From contig NC_079492.1 of the NCBI RefSeq assembly GCF_020520425.1, positions 105,001,157 to 105,065,156 of the forward strand: a stretch of DNA of 64,000 nucleotides, given 5' to 3'. How positions within the stretch are numbered: position 1 is the first letter of the stretch; the number at the start of each line of letters is the position of its first letter. Position numbers and translations under genes: made by a program. Under the pieces are notes generated by a model. The model searched no databases, was not told the origin of the DNA, and worked only from the letters and a program-made list of their open reading frames with translations. Origin of the DNA: Spinacia oleracea (Eukaryota; Streptophyta; Magnoliopsida; Caryophyllales; Amaranthaceae). Positions 1 through 10,462 of the stretch are shown in pieces.

Positions 1-430
1 TACTAGAACCTGGGGATATTGAAAGGGGATTTCAACCATTGGATTTTGTATATTATGAGGGAGTTTTGACCCAACATAAAGCGTGGAATATTTCAACCCG
101 ATAGAAATGTAGAAATTGAACTTGTATTATTTCAAGGGACTTTCAAGTTTCAACCCATAATCAGATTCAGACTATTTTAGGGGAATTTCAACCCATTGGA
201 TTTTGTACTATTTCTAGGGATTTTCAACCCATTGGAATTTGGACTATTTTAGGGGAATTTCAACCCATTATAGAATTTGAAAATCGGACTTGTATTATTT
301 AAGGGGATTTTCAACCCATTATAGAACTTGGAATTTGGACTCGTATTATTTTAAGGGATTTTCAACCCATTGGAAATGTTTTAGGAGGTCGGATTTGTAT
401 TATTTCATGGGAGTTTCAACCCGATGGAAA
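1..430. repeat. Degenerate minisatellite, unit about 55-70 bp
   Basis: The phrase 'gggattttcaacccattgg' recurs with variation about seven times, separated by segments such as 'aatttggact' and 'tattattt'. It is AT-rich and has no credible coding frame. It stops where a different minisatellite begins. Tandem repeats of this type occur in untranslated parts of large Gypsy (Tat/Ogre) elements, but no flanking coding domain is visible, so that origin is only a guess. Confidence 0.7.
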
Positions 431-559
431 TGTTTTTGAATTTTGTATTTAGGAGCAACGGAAGGCAAGAGTTTTTGTAGTTTGAAAGCGAATTTGAAAT
501 TCGAATTTGATTCGGAATTTGAGCTTGGAAATGGAAAAGATGCATTTTGTATAGAATAT

Positions 560-1400
560 GAGGCCTTGGACTTGAAAATCCGGCATCATGCCGCCATGGA
601 TTTGAGATATTGGATTCGGAACTTGATTTTTTGAAAAGGGGATTTGAATAGGAACTTGAAAGTTGAAAGTCCGGCATTATGCCGCCGTGGACTTGGGATT
701 TTGAGGTGTTGGTCATAGAGTTTTGAATTTGAATTGAATGGGGAATTCGGCATTACGCCATCATGGATTTGGAATTTGAAGCTTTTGAATATAGGACTTG
801 AAATTTGAAAGGTTGAATTTAAGAATTCGAACTTGAAATTTGAAAGGTTGAATTGAAAAGTCGGCATTATGCCATCATGAGTTTGGACATTTGAACTTGA
901 AGTTTTGAGATTGGAATTGGGAATTTGAACTTGAGGTTTTGAACATGTAATTGGAGGTTTGAATGCTTGAACTAGAAAATCCGGCATTATGACGCCGTTG
1001 GATTGAATTTGATTTTTTGGAATTTGGACTAAAAAATCCGGCATTATGACGCCGTTGGATCGAATTTTGAATTTTGGAATTGGAACTTGAAATTTGGACT
1101 AGAAATTCCGGCATTATGACGCCGTTGGATTGAATTTTGAATTTGGGAATTTGAATTTGGACTAGAAATTCCGGCATTATGACGCCGTTGGATTGAATTT
1201 TGAATTTGGGAATTTGAATTTGGACTAGAAAATCCGGCATTATGACGCCGTTGGATTGACTTTTGAATTTTGGAATTGGAATTTGGACTAGAAAATCCGG
1301 CATTATGACTCCGTTGGATTGACTTTTGAATTTTGGAATTGGAATTTGGACTAGAAAATTCGGGATTATGACGTCGTTGGATTGACTTTTGAATTTGGCA
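560..1400. repeat. Minisatellite, 63-bp unit with a conserved 'ccggcattatgacgccgttgg' core
   Basis: The core begins near 981, 1038, 1108, 1171, 1234, 1297 and 1361, giving a spacing of 57-70 bp, mostly 63. More diverged units ('cggcattatgccgcc', 'cggcattacgccatcatgg') lie at about 571, 669, 747 and 863. The array is therefore homogeneous on the right and decayed on the left. Reading frames stay open across several units because 63 is a multiple of 3. These ORFs are repeat artefacts and not genes. Confidence 0.85.
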
Positions 1401-2290
1401 TTTGTGCGTGGGGCGTGTTTAAGGGTTTTGAATTGAATGGAGTGGCACTCCTAAAAGACTTTAAATCGGCGATTTTGGATGCATGAAATTTGAATGATGC
1501 TCCTAGGGGTTTGGTTTCCTAGTTGGAGGCTAATGGTTTTGGCAAAGCTAGAACTCGGGGTTAGTCATTCACGCTTGCAAAGACGCCCACACAATGCACA
1601 AATAGCACGTTGTCACACTAACATGGATATGAAATGCAACATGCAAAGTTCTCAACCTAAGGTCGGTCTAATTTTTGTATGATGCAAGTGGTCGGCTTGA
1701 GGTGTCAAAAGGGTACTTGACTAAGATGCGGATCCGGCAACAACTTACACATCCACCTAAGGGACGTGTGTGTCGGCAGACGACCTCCATGCTTGACATC
1801 GGGAATGTCAAGCAAATGTCAAGCTCCGGTAGGCGCGGAAATGGTCACACACTTTGGTCAGGAACCGTATGGAGAGTCACCATTTCGTTTCCCTCGGGGC
1901 TAGCCCGAATGTAGAACACATCCGTATTGGGCAAGGTAGAAATCCGTTTTGCACAAATATGGTTTTCGAAATATGCATGACATGCCTAGAAATTGAAAAT
2001 TGAAAATCGCATTCGAATATTTTATTTGAAAGGCTCGTTTTTCGATATTCGTTCTCAAGGTTTGGGAGTGTCCTTCGAAATTCAAAAACAGAACTGACTC
2101 CTACACGAAAACTTGAGCAACATGGGCAACTAGCCACTGGAAGACACTGTGCTGGATGCAGGCAACGACGTCTGGTGCAGGGGCCTCCGCCTGGCACCGA
2201 AGCTGGCATCCAGAACTTGAGCATGGCAGTGGCTTGTTGCTCAAAGCATGCTCGTATTATCGAATTTGAAATCAGAAGTCCCGAGTGGAG
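1400..2290. other. Non-coding stretch next to the minisatellites, possibly retroelement-derived
   Basis: No gene is recognisable. The GC content is higher than in the neighbours, and the text around 2278-2300 ('gagtggagtcgcgccc') resembles phrases I associate with non-coding parts of large Gypsy elements. No LTR pair or coding domain is visible, so this stays a weak suggestion. Confidence 0.25.
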
Positions 2291-3940
2291 TCGCGCCCGA
2301 ATTGTAGGGGTATAATGAACTTAAATGAGTATTTTAAAGTCTTTCCATGTTTGATACACTTAGTTTTATGTTTCAAAGACTCATTCTCACCCACTTTGGT
2401 GATGTTATGCACATTTAAGGCTCATTTAATCATTATAGGTCACATTTTGACTAAGTAACGAGAGTTACTCTATCAAAGTCATAACAAGAAGTTAATTCAA
2501 AACGTATTTTCTAATTTTTCAAAAAATGTATTTCCTATGCATTCCATTATGTTTCAAATATATGTTGATTGCTCAAGATTTACCAAAAGAGTGAATATAC
2601 TTACTTGCAGAGATCGAGGTGTGGCCAAGTTATCTTAGAGCAGCTATCAGGCCAAGACAATGTGTACAACATAGGCAATCGCATATCAGGAAACCTTACT
2701 GTGCGAGAACTGCGAGTCATGTCATGAGAGAGTTTAGTGGAAGAATATCAGAGACATTGAAGACAAATGGTATGATATCTTATGCTTTTTATTTTACTAT
2801 AACCTAAGTCCTAAGGAATTAATCCAAGATTGTGTTCCCTTTTTCTGGTTTGTTCTGCTGATAGAATAGGATAACTTACTCCAAAGTTTCTTGTTCCTAC
2901 TGCCTCATGCTCTACCCAATGCAGGCAGTGCAACCAAAGTAAACAAGTTTGACGTGTTCGGTCGTTTTATTCCTTTGTTACGCAGACCTGTCTTCAATTT
3001 TCCTGCCAAATAAATCTGTATTATGCTAGGAGGTTGTAGACCCTTATAGATTACAGGACCTGCAGTAACACTGATAGTAATGCAGTAGAAATTATGTAAC
3101 AGCATGACCTTTCTAGTCATTTCAAATTTCTCTGTTGGTACTTTGTGGTGTGTGAAACAACAAAACTCTACAAATCTAGAACTCACACCCCAATTGAATT
3201 CGACGCAAGTACATTGAACAAAGTTGATAAAGTCAAAAGTACAGAATAGTTTTAGCTCAGATGTGTTTCTACTTTCTAACTCTATATGTGTAGATGCAAT
3301 CACTTTGTTGTCCAATCTTTTTATCATTTGCTCTTCATACCAAAACTGGGTTAGCTGGACTATTTTTTCCCCTAAATTAAACATGCTTCTGCTGACCATG
3401 TTATAGTTTTCATTTTGGCTTGTTTTATGAATCTGAATATAGTGATCACTGTTTCTGCAGGAGAAGATACTGACACAAGAGAATGACCAGTTGCAGGACG
3501 AGGTAGAAATCCACTTACAGTATTTTGTTTACCCGAGTACTAATAGAACCCATAGATCCAACAATAGATATAGGTTACACTTAAACAATTAGGGTTTTTA
3601 ATCTACCAAATAAAAAAAAAAATAGCAAAGAAATTCATCTAAACCCCGAATAATCAAGAACTCGTACAGAAAAAACCACCAAAATTATCAATTGAGAATT
3701 GTAGGAAGGATGAGGATGAATAAAAAGGGGAGAAATCCAAGGAAAATGGATAGATTAAAGTGGGCAAAAAAACAAACAAAAAACTAAAAAAATCAAAAAC
3801 TAAGAGAAATTAACAATAATTACACAAAAAAGCACTAAAATCGAACTTTTTCAATGCAAAGCAACATATCAGAAATACGAATCGCAAAAAATAACCGATA
3901 AATTGAAAAAAAAACCTAAATAAGTTCTATCTGGAAGAAG
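2290..3940 (+). other. AT-rich spacer with exon-like scraps of unknown origin
   Basis: Two short exon-like pieces are seen: one after a 'cttgcag' acceptor at about 2611-2768, and one after 'tttctgcag' at about 3462-3502 encoding EKILTQENDQLQDEV. The second piece and the phrase [10 protein letters not shown] in the first are faintly like a MADS-box K domain, but both are too short and broken to name. Nothing else is recognised. Positions 3600-3940 are a poly-A-rich spacer. Confidence 0.25.
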
Positions 3941-4149
3941 TTAGAGCTCAGCGGCGGTGGGGGAAGGAGGAGCGACGCAAAAGAGGAGTGGAAGAGCAGC
4001 GACGACACAATGAGAAGAGGAAGAGCAGCGGGACTCTTTGTTTTGAGGGAAAGAGCAGCGGGGACTTGTTCTCAAGAACAAGAGAATAAGAAGAGAAGGG
4101 GAATGAGAGGAGAAAGGAAATGAAAATGAAAAAAAGAAGCCGTGAAATT

Positions 4150-4374
4150 TGTGCGGGTCGATTTTAAAATGAGCCCGCACTTGAGTTTAAAGCCCGCACT
4201 TGAACTCAAGTGCTGCCAATTTTCTTATTGAGCCCGCACTTGAACTCAAGTGCTGCCAATTTTCTTATTGAGCCCGCACTTGTGAAAATGTATTTTTTTT
4301 TGTGCTCTCAAGTGCTGCCAATTTATTATATGAGGCGCACTTGAAGAGAAGCACATGGCGATTTTTCCTCTAGT
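4150..4374 (+). mobile_element. CACTA-like transposon end with subterminal repeats
   Basis: A 44-bp unit containing 'gagcccgcacttgaactcaagtgctgcc' is repeated two to three times between 4180 and 4340, each copy with an internal inverted repeat (gcacttga / tcaagtgc). The segment ends with 'gatttttcctctagtg', whose reverse complement begins CACTAGAGGAAAAAT. That is the form of a CACTA terminus. Subterminal short repeats are typical of that superfamily. The other end was not found, so this is probably a remnant. It abuts the copia fossil directly. Confidence 0.45.
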
Positions 4375-6079
4375 GAGAACAAGTGGGAGGATATGCAACT
4401 ACGGGCTACTAGTACGATCAGATTGGCTCTTGCACCGGAGATCAAGTAGAACGTCTTAGAGGAAAATAATCCAAAAGAGTTGTCGGACAAATTGGTTAAG
4501 ATGTACGCATCTAAGTAATTGGCCAACAAGTTGTTCTTGAAAAAGAAAATTTATTCACTCGAGATGGAGGAAGACAGCGCACTACAAGATCATCTAAATA
4601 AGATCATCTAAATACATTTAATGGCTTGATCACCAAATTGGCGAGTTTAGATGTGAAAATCGAGGAGGAGGACAAGGCAATTTTATTGTTGACATCTCTC
4701 CCTAAAAGGTATAACTCTATGATAACTAGTTTACTTGTAAGGAAGACAACAATTGCTTTGGACGATACTGTGGTGGCGTTTTTCGAGGCGGAGAGGTTCA
4801 TGAAGCAAGGGGATCGTCATCAATCCATGGAGGAGCAGGATTGGTAGCGGAGGGTAGTAGCAATAACTGGAAAGGCAAGAAGAAGGCGAGCAATACGAAC
4901 CCTAACATCAAGTGTTGGTACTGTGACGAGGTATGACATATACAATCAAAGTGTCCTAGGTACAAGGAATACTTGATGGTGTTGAGGAACGGTATGGTTA
5001 GAGGTGCTGCTACTATTGCTATTGATGAGGATATGGCTCTTATGGTGGAGGAGAATAAAGATCCAAAGGAGGGTTGGATTTATGATTCGGGATGCTCATA
5101 ACATATTTGTTGTAGGAAGGAGTGGTTTACTTCTTATAAACAAATTGATGGGTTGTGTGTTACCCTGCCTAACGGGGAAGAGGCTAAGGTTGAGGGTATA
5201 GGTGAGGTGAGATCAAGACACATGATGGGAAGACTCAAAAATTACGAGAGGTGAGGTACATTTCGAGACTTGATCGCAATCTTATATCGTTGGGTCGTTT
5301 GGATGGCTTGGGTAATGCTATTCATATTGAGGGAGGTCGTTTGAAGGTCACCAAGGCAAGGAGTGCGATCTTGAGGGGATGACGTAACAAACAAAATCTC
5401 TTCATACTTGAAGGAGGTAGTGCGGGATGGTTTTCAGCTCAAGGGAAGGTAAGTTCTGAAAGTTGTTCATTGGTTCGTGAGAATATCGACTACGTTGAGT
5501 TTAAGGGAAGGTTTGTTAGGAAATAAACACAACTTATGTCAACCGGAAGGATCACGAGTCGGAGCCTTGAAGTTGGACGGTTGATTACATACTAAAGTAA
5601 ATAAGAAACGAGGTCAACTACGTATATTGAGGGAGTTAGTTTGCAATGGAAATCTTTTTCTTAGAAATACACGTACTCCCTAAGATATGTTTTCTTGTTT
5701 ATTATTATTTAGTTTCCTAGTTTATGTAGAATTATAATTAGGAAACTAGATATATTTTTGGTATGTATGTACAACTAAGATATTATACTTGGAGGGCAAG
5801 TTTAATGTATCCTAGTTTACGAGAGATTCTAGTTTAGCCTATAAAAGTGGGTTTAGACCTAGCTAGAAAATAAGAGGGGAAAAATACATTGGTGAGAGGA
5901 ATCATCAATTGAGGGGTTATTGTGTTATTTTGGAGGAACTTAATAATACGATAATATTTGAGGGGAGGGAATCTAAATTTCCTCACAAACACTTGTGTAT
6001 TTTATTATTGTTTTTGCTATTTGTTATGTATTTTGCGGGTTTGTTTCTAATCGTTAGTGGCAGGTGTTTGGTCATAACA
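4375..6079 (+). mobile_element. Ty1/copia LTR retrotransposon fossil: gag and protease part, then 3' LTR
   Basis: Gag-type text (region 4626-4847), a CCHC zinc knuckle (around 4912-4955) and the start of the aspartic protease (around 5075) are recognisable in that order. Most of the polymerase region is absent. A purine-rich tract follows at about 5501-5513, then a probable 3' LTR at 5514-6079. The LTR starts TGTTAGG, ends ATAACA and holds a CCTATAAAAG promoter box near 5841. The element is broken with at least several lesions and has lost its 5' LTR. It looks old and truncated. Confidence 0.75.
5514..6079 (+). repeat. Probable copia 3' LTR
   Basis: It begins with TG just after a purine-rich tract, ends with CA, is 566 bp long, and carries a TATA-type box near 5841. 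No second copy of this LTR was seen in the window, so its age cannot be read from LTR divergence here. Confidence 0.6.
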
Positions 6080-6153
6080 ACATTTTTTTTCAAGAACTCG
6101 AGATGTAAAAGGCTAACTTCTAAAAATTACATATACAATAGTTTTTGTTTCAG

Positions 6154-6651
6154 TATGGTTCCAGAAAGTCCTACTTCATGCCCCGTCTCCATCACTTCCC
6201 CTTATTCGCATAGGCCCATGAACAAGTTGTGCTGCTTTCAGAGGATTTGTGGCAGAGAGAGGTGTCCAGAGTCAATATGGTCTAACTAATCCCGTTCTCT
6301 TCTTTTTTGGTTGCCGTAATAAAGAAGATGACTTCTTAAATAGTGATTTTTGGTTATTCCATTCCCAAGATGGAGAGGTTCTTTTAGAAGAAAGGGGGGG
6401 GGGGGGGGGGACTTTATGTTGCATTCTCGAGAGACCAGCCACATAAAGTTTATGTACATCATAAGATACATGAGTATGGGCAGAGAGTCTGGGGTTTGTT
6501 CAGTAACGGGGCTTCTGTTATGCCTTTTGATGTTATGTCAACTTTTGAAGAGATCATTAGCAAAGAAAGTGGGGTTCCAAAGGACACTGCTGCAACATGG
6601 CTCAGGGCATTGGAGAAGGTTGGTAGGTACCATGTTGAAGCCTGGTCTTGA
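6154..6651 (+). pseudogene. 3' fragment of an NADPH-dependent diflavin oxidoreductase 1 (ATR3/TAH18-like) gene, broken
   Basis: A splice acceptor (tttgtttcag) precedes the fragment, so it is a genomic piece and not a processed copy. Readable in order are PLIRIGP, AAFRGFVAERG, FFFGCRNKEDDFL, a region matching YVAFSRDQPHKVYVHHKIHE, and a C-terminal end running to HVEAWS and a stop at 6649-6651. This is the FAD/NADPH reductase end of the diflavin family, whose intact members pass electrons to the cytosolic Fe-S assembly factor Dre2. Lesions are a stop in the usual GPGTG motif, a poly-G run near 6398-6410 that shifts frame, and loss of the usual YVAGSS segment. The rest of the gene is absent. It was probably carried in by a transposon or a segmental copy. 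Confidence 0.8.
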
Positions 6652-6744
6652 GAATTTTTTTTCTTAAATACTGTTGAATTCATGTTTTAGCATTAACCAT
6701 TGAAATTATAATTAAGAGAATAATGAATTGTCTCCCCAAATTTT

Positions 6745-6815
6745 GTTTTACCTTTACCCCCCTACCCCGCTTCTTGCGGGAGCCTCTATGGGGCAATGGG
6801 GTAATGATAATGATG
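6745..6815 (+). repeat. Dispersed repeat core (also at 21421 and, inverted, at 60400)
   Basis: The text 'gcttcttgcgggagcctct' followed by 'ggcaatggggtaatgataatgatgat' is found here, in D2, and as a reverse complement in the large MPP6 intron. It may be part of a SINE-like or other dispersed family. No tRNA-like A box was confirmed. Confidence 0.5.
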
Positions 6816-7482
6816 ATTCTCCATGTACATTCTACATTACTTAAGAAATTTGCTCCTTAAAAGTTGTGCATCTATCTAATTACAAGAGTAAGAATATATA
6901 TCATGTAGAACGTACATATATATTACACTTCAACACCGTTTTATAAATGAAATTCTTTCTATCTTTATGTTTTTGTATCTATTCTTTTTATGTCAAGTTG
7001 AGTGTATAAATTAATCGTAGATTTTCATTGGAAATGTTTCACACATGAAAAATGATGGTGTCTCACTGTCTTGCGACATAATACGGAGTACTAAATATCA
7101 AAAATATACATAATATGTTTTGATGGTTCAAATCGCACCCCTGGTCGTAAAATGACACTCCTTTGTTACTAAGATTTTATTAGGCTTAGACGAAGTATGA
7201 TTTAATTTCAATGCCACTAACTAACCGTGAAATTATATATCCTAATACATAACTTCAGAGGTATTCCTAATTCCTAAATAACTTTTTTTTTCTTTTAGTT
7301 CAGTAATTATTTTCTACTCAAAATAAAAAAAAAGTAAATAAAGAGTACCCAATAATATTTAAACATTAAAGAAAATTTTAAGCCAGAGAAATTAAGTAGC
7401 AGTAAAATGTGATTATAATTTATAACTTTGGATTTTGTTCATAACACATTTGTTTAATTAAACTTTTTAACATTTTATTTAT

Positions 7483-7510
7483 CCCGTGCATTAGCACGGG
7501 CATACGCTAG
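7483..7510 (+). mobile_element. Helitron-type 3' terminus (in D1)
   Basis: A perfect 7-bp stem CCCGTGC / GCACGGG with a 4-nt loop is followed by six bases and then CTAG and T. This is the classical Helitron end: hairpin, then CTRR, inserted before T. The 5' TC end was not located, so the element's length is unknown. It may start near the left border of the duplication. Confidence 0.7.
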
Positions 7511-8929
7511 TACCCAATAATAAATTAGTAAATACATAATATGTAAAAGTCAAGCAAATCACTAAAATATCGTCATTTTATATGACGTATTTGTTAGGTT
7601 ATGATACATATGACAAAACATAAATCATGCGGAAAACCTTAATGCCGGGAAACATATTATTTACACATAATCATTTAGCATAATTTAGGTGCATACACTT
7701 TGTAGCGTGCCCTCCCTAGCTGCGCCCGCACCGAACAAGAACAAGTCTTTAGGACTCCAAGTGTCGTCCCTCCGTAGATAGTCCACAGCACGTCCGGATC
7801 CGCCTTAAGATTGACCAACTAGAATCGCCCTTAAGGTACTATATTTTCGGCAATTATGGGCAAGAATTTGACTGATTTTTTCTGCTCAAAAATCACTGTT
7901 TTATTGTATGAATACTTGTTGAAAAACTCGTGTATAAATTTATGACCCTAGGCATATATTTATAGAACCTTGGAAAGGATTTCGAATCCTGTTAGAATAC
8001 TAATTAATTAATTAGAATCCTATTAGAACTCTAAATAATTAATTTAATCTTTTAGGATTAGGATTTAATCTATGCACTAATTCCGATAGCTTTAGGATTC
8101 GTATAGCACACACACACGTAGCGCCCGAGCACCGCACGCCCATGCGCATGCCTTGCGGCCCACGCTGAGCGCACAACGCTAAGGCCCATTGCTCGCAGCC
8201 CATCGCTGAGCGCGCGCGCCAACCTTGGCTGGGCCTGGCCATGCGCTGGGCCTGGTCGAGGCCTTGGCGTGTTGTTGGATGCGTGTGGCTTGCTGGGCGA
8301 CGGCCTGACTTCGTGCTGGGCCTTCGTCTAGCAAGCCTCGTCCGATGCTAATTCGTACGATACGCTTCCGATTAAATTCCCGATTCCGGAATTCATTTCG
8401 TATACGAACAATATTTAACATTTCCGATTCCGGAATTAATTTCCGTTTTGAACAAATATTTAATATTTCCGTTTCCGGAATTATTTTCCGATTTCGATAA
8501 TATTTCCGATTCTGACAATATTCCGGATTCTTCACCTATTTTCCATCCTTCTTTTATAGTTTTAGCCGATGCATCATGTCAAAGAGTTTATGTAGATATT
8601 AAATTTGACATTAGATGTGAAGTTATGTTAACATATATATGCTTTTATCTTTTAAAATATGATAGGTATTTATCAATTATATCTTTTAAATATTCACTTA
8701 ATCTTATCTTTTCAAAAATTCACTTTTCCTTATCTTAAACGTATTTACTTTATTTTATAACTAGATTTTATAACTAGATCTTAAAATGCACGGATTCTAA
8801 TAAATTGTTAAAGTAAAATAAAACTTTTATATATACCAACTACTTTTTTTATATATTAGATTAGATTATTTTTTATTTTAGAGTGAATTTCATTTTAGAT
8901 TTATTTTTAAATTATTACTCCGTATAGTG

Positions 8930-9350
8930 TTTGATTTTGGATGAAATTGTATATGCGTACTATTAATAATTAATTAATAAAAATATCTACGTGGCACCTA
9001 ATTATTTATCTACGTGGCACTCGACTTTTTTAATTCAAAAATAATTTCAAAATATTATTGTTCATTGGCCGAAAGCATTAGATTTTCTACGTGACGCTCT
9101 AATATTGGATTAATGTTTGATTTTATATTGAATTTTAGTTTAGATTAGTGTTTGATTTTGGATGCATTTGATTTTAGATTTATTTTTTAATTATTAGAGT
9201 GTTTGATTTTGAATGGAGTTGTATATATTAGTAATTAATTAATTAAAATATCTATGTGGCACTTGATTTTTTTACTTCAAAAATAAATTAGAAATCTTAT
9301 TTTTCATTGGCTGAAACCAATAGTAATCCTAGGTGGCGCTCTAATATTCC
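8930..9350. repeat. Two diverged copies of a unit of about 200-250 bp
   Basis: Both copies contain 'gtgtttgattttg', 'aattaattaa', 'ctacgtggcac' or 'ctatgtggcac', 'ttcaaaaataa', 'ttcattggc' and 'gctctaatatt' in the same order. They are non-coding and lie inside the D1-specific insert. Their nature is unknown, possibly internal repeats of a non-autonomous Helitron. Confidence 0.5.
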
Positions 9351-10104
9351 AGCAAATATGCCTCCTTTATATATATACTCCCCAGCAAATATGCTCATTT
9401 ATATATACTAGATTCCTAGATTCCTAAATCTTAATATTTAAATATAGTTAGTGACTGGACGATCCTACGTGGACGCTCTCAATGTTCACAAAAAAACTCC
9501 CCTTTATATATATATATATAACTAGTATAGGACATGTGCCATGCACGGTAATCAAAAATTATTAACATGTAATACATATTTTTGTTAAAAAATAATTTGT
9601 ATCCTTCTAATCTTCCGTACCACTAATGTACCACTTTTCAAATACTTTGTATAATTAGTAATTTGAGATATTCTTACGGTGCATAGGTGTACAATATATC
9701 TATTAATAACATGAATATATACATGAATGTAAAACAATTTTAATTTTTATACTAAATATGGATAAACTATTAGCATATTCTAAATGCAAAAAATTCATCT
9801 TTTCAATCGCATATTTTACATGTAAAAAATTCTCTCATGGTCAATTTCTTTCTTTTTCTGTTGGAATATGTGTCCCTTAATTGGACACCAAGTCGATATT
9901 CGTCCTCTCAGTTCCTAATGATTCAATATTCCTATTCTTAACCCAAGGTGCTGATTTGCTTCTATTCTTTCCTTATGAATCACACATTGACATTGAAAAT
10001 ATGGTTACACTTAGCTAAATGACATTGCAATGCCAATTTCCATATTTTCAGCCTATATTACTCCTGATCAGTTTAAGATTCATTGTTTCTTTTCTTTTCT
10101 AGGT

Positions 10105-10462
10105 ATGGCAATGTTCGCATCCATACGGAGAAGCTAACGAATGCAGTTGCTGATTTTTCTCCGCACGACCAGCTTCTTAGTGCTATAAAAGGCCCTGTTC
10201 AGGTTTGTAATATACTTTTTATTTTTCCATTAAGAGTAGTTGAACCTGGTAAATTCTTGTTACCCTTAGCTGAATGTTACTGCAATACCAATTTAAATAA
10301 TTTCATCCTAGCTTACTCTCTATGATCAGTATAAGATTCGGTGTTTCTTTACTTATATCGGTTTGACAATGTTCGTATCCAAAGGGAGAAGCTATTGAAT
10401 TAAGTTGTTGATGTTTCTCCTGATGGGCAGCTCCTTAGTGCTATAAAATACCTTGTTCAGGT
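10105..10462 (+). pseudogene. Tandem pair of exon-like gene fragments, parent unknown
   Basis: Copy one (10105-10201) follows a pyrimidine-rich acceptor 'ttttctag' and ends at 'caggtttg'. It reads GNVRIHTEKLTNAV then FSPHDQLLSAIKGPVQ. Copy two (about 10362-10460) is a diverged repeat of the same exon and flanking intron and contains a stop. I do not recognise the parent protein. The intron borders indicate a captured genomic fragment, as Helitrons and Pack-MULEs often carry. Confidence 0.45.

Noticed and set aside
405-1303. Minus-strand ORFs of 103-152 residues over the left minisatellites
   Set aside because: They exist only because the repeat period is a multiple of three and the unit lacks stops. 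The residues repeat with the unit, and there is no domain or splice structure.
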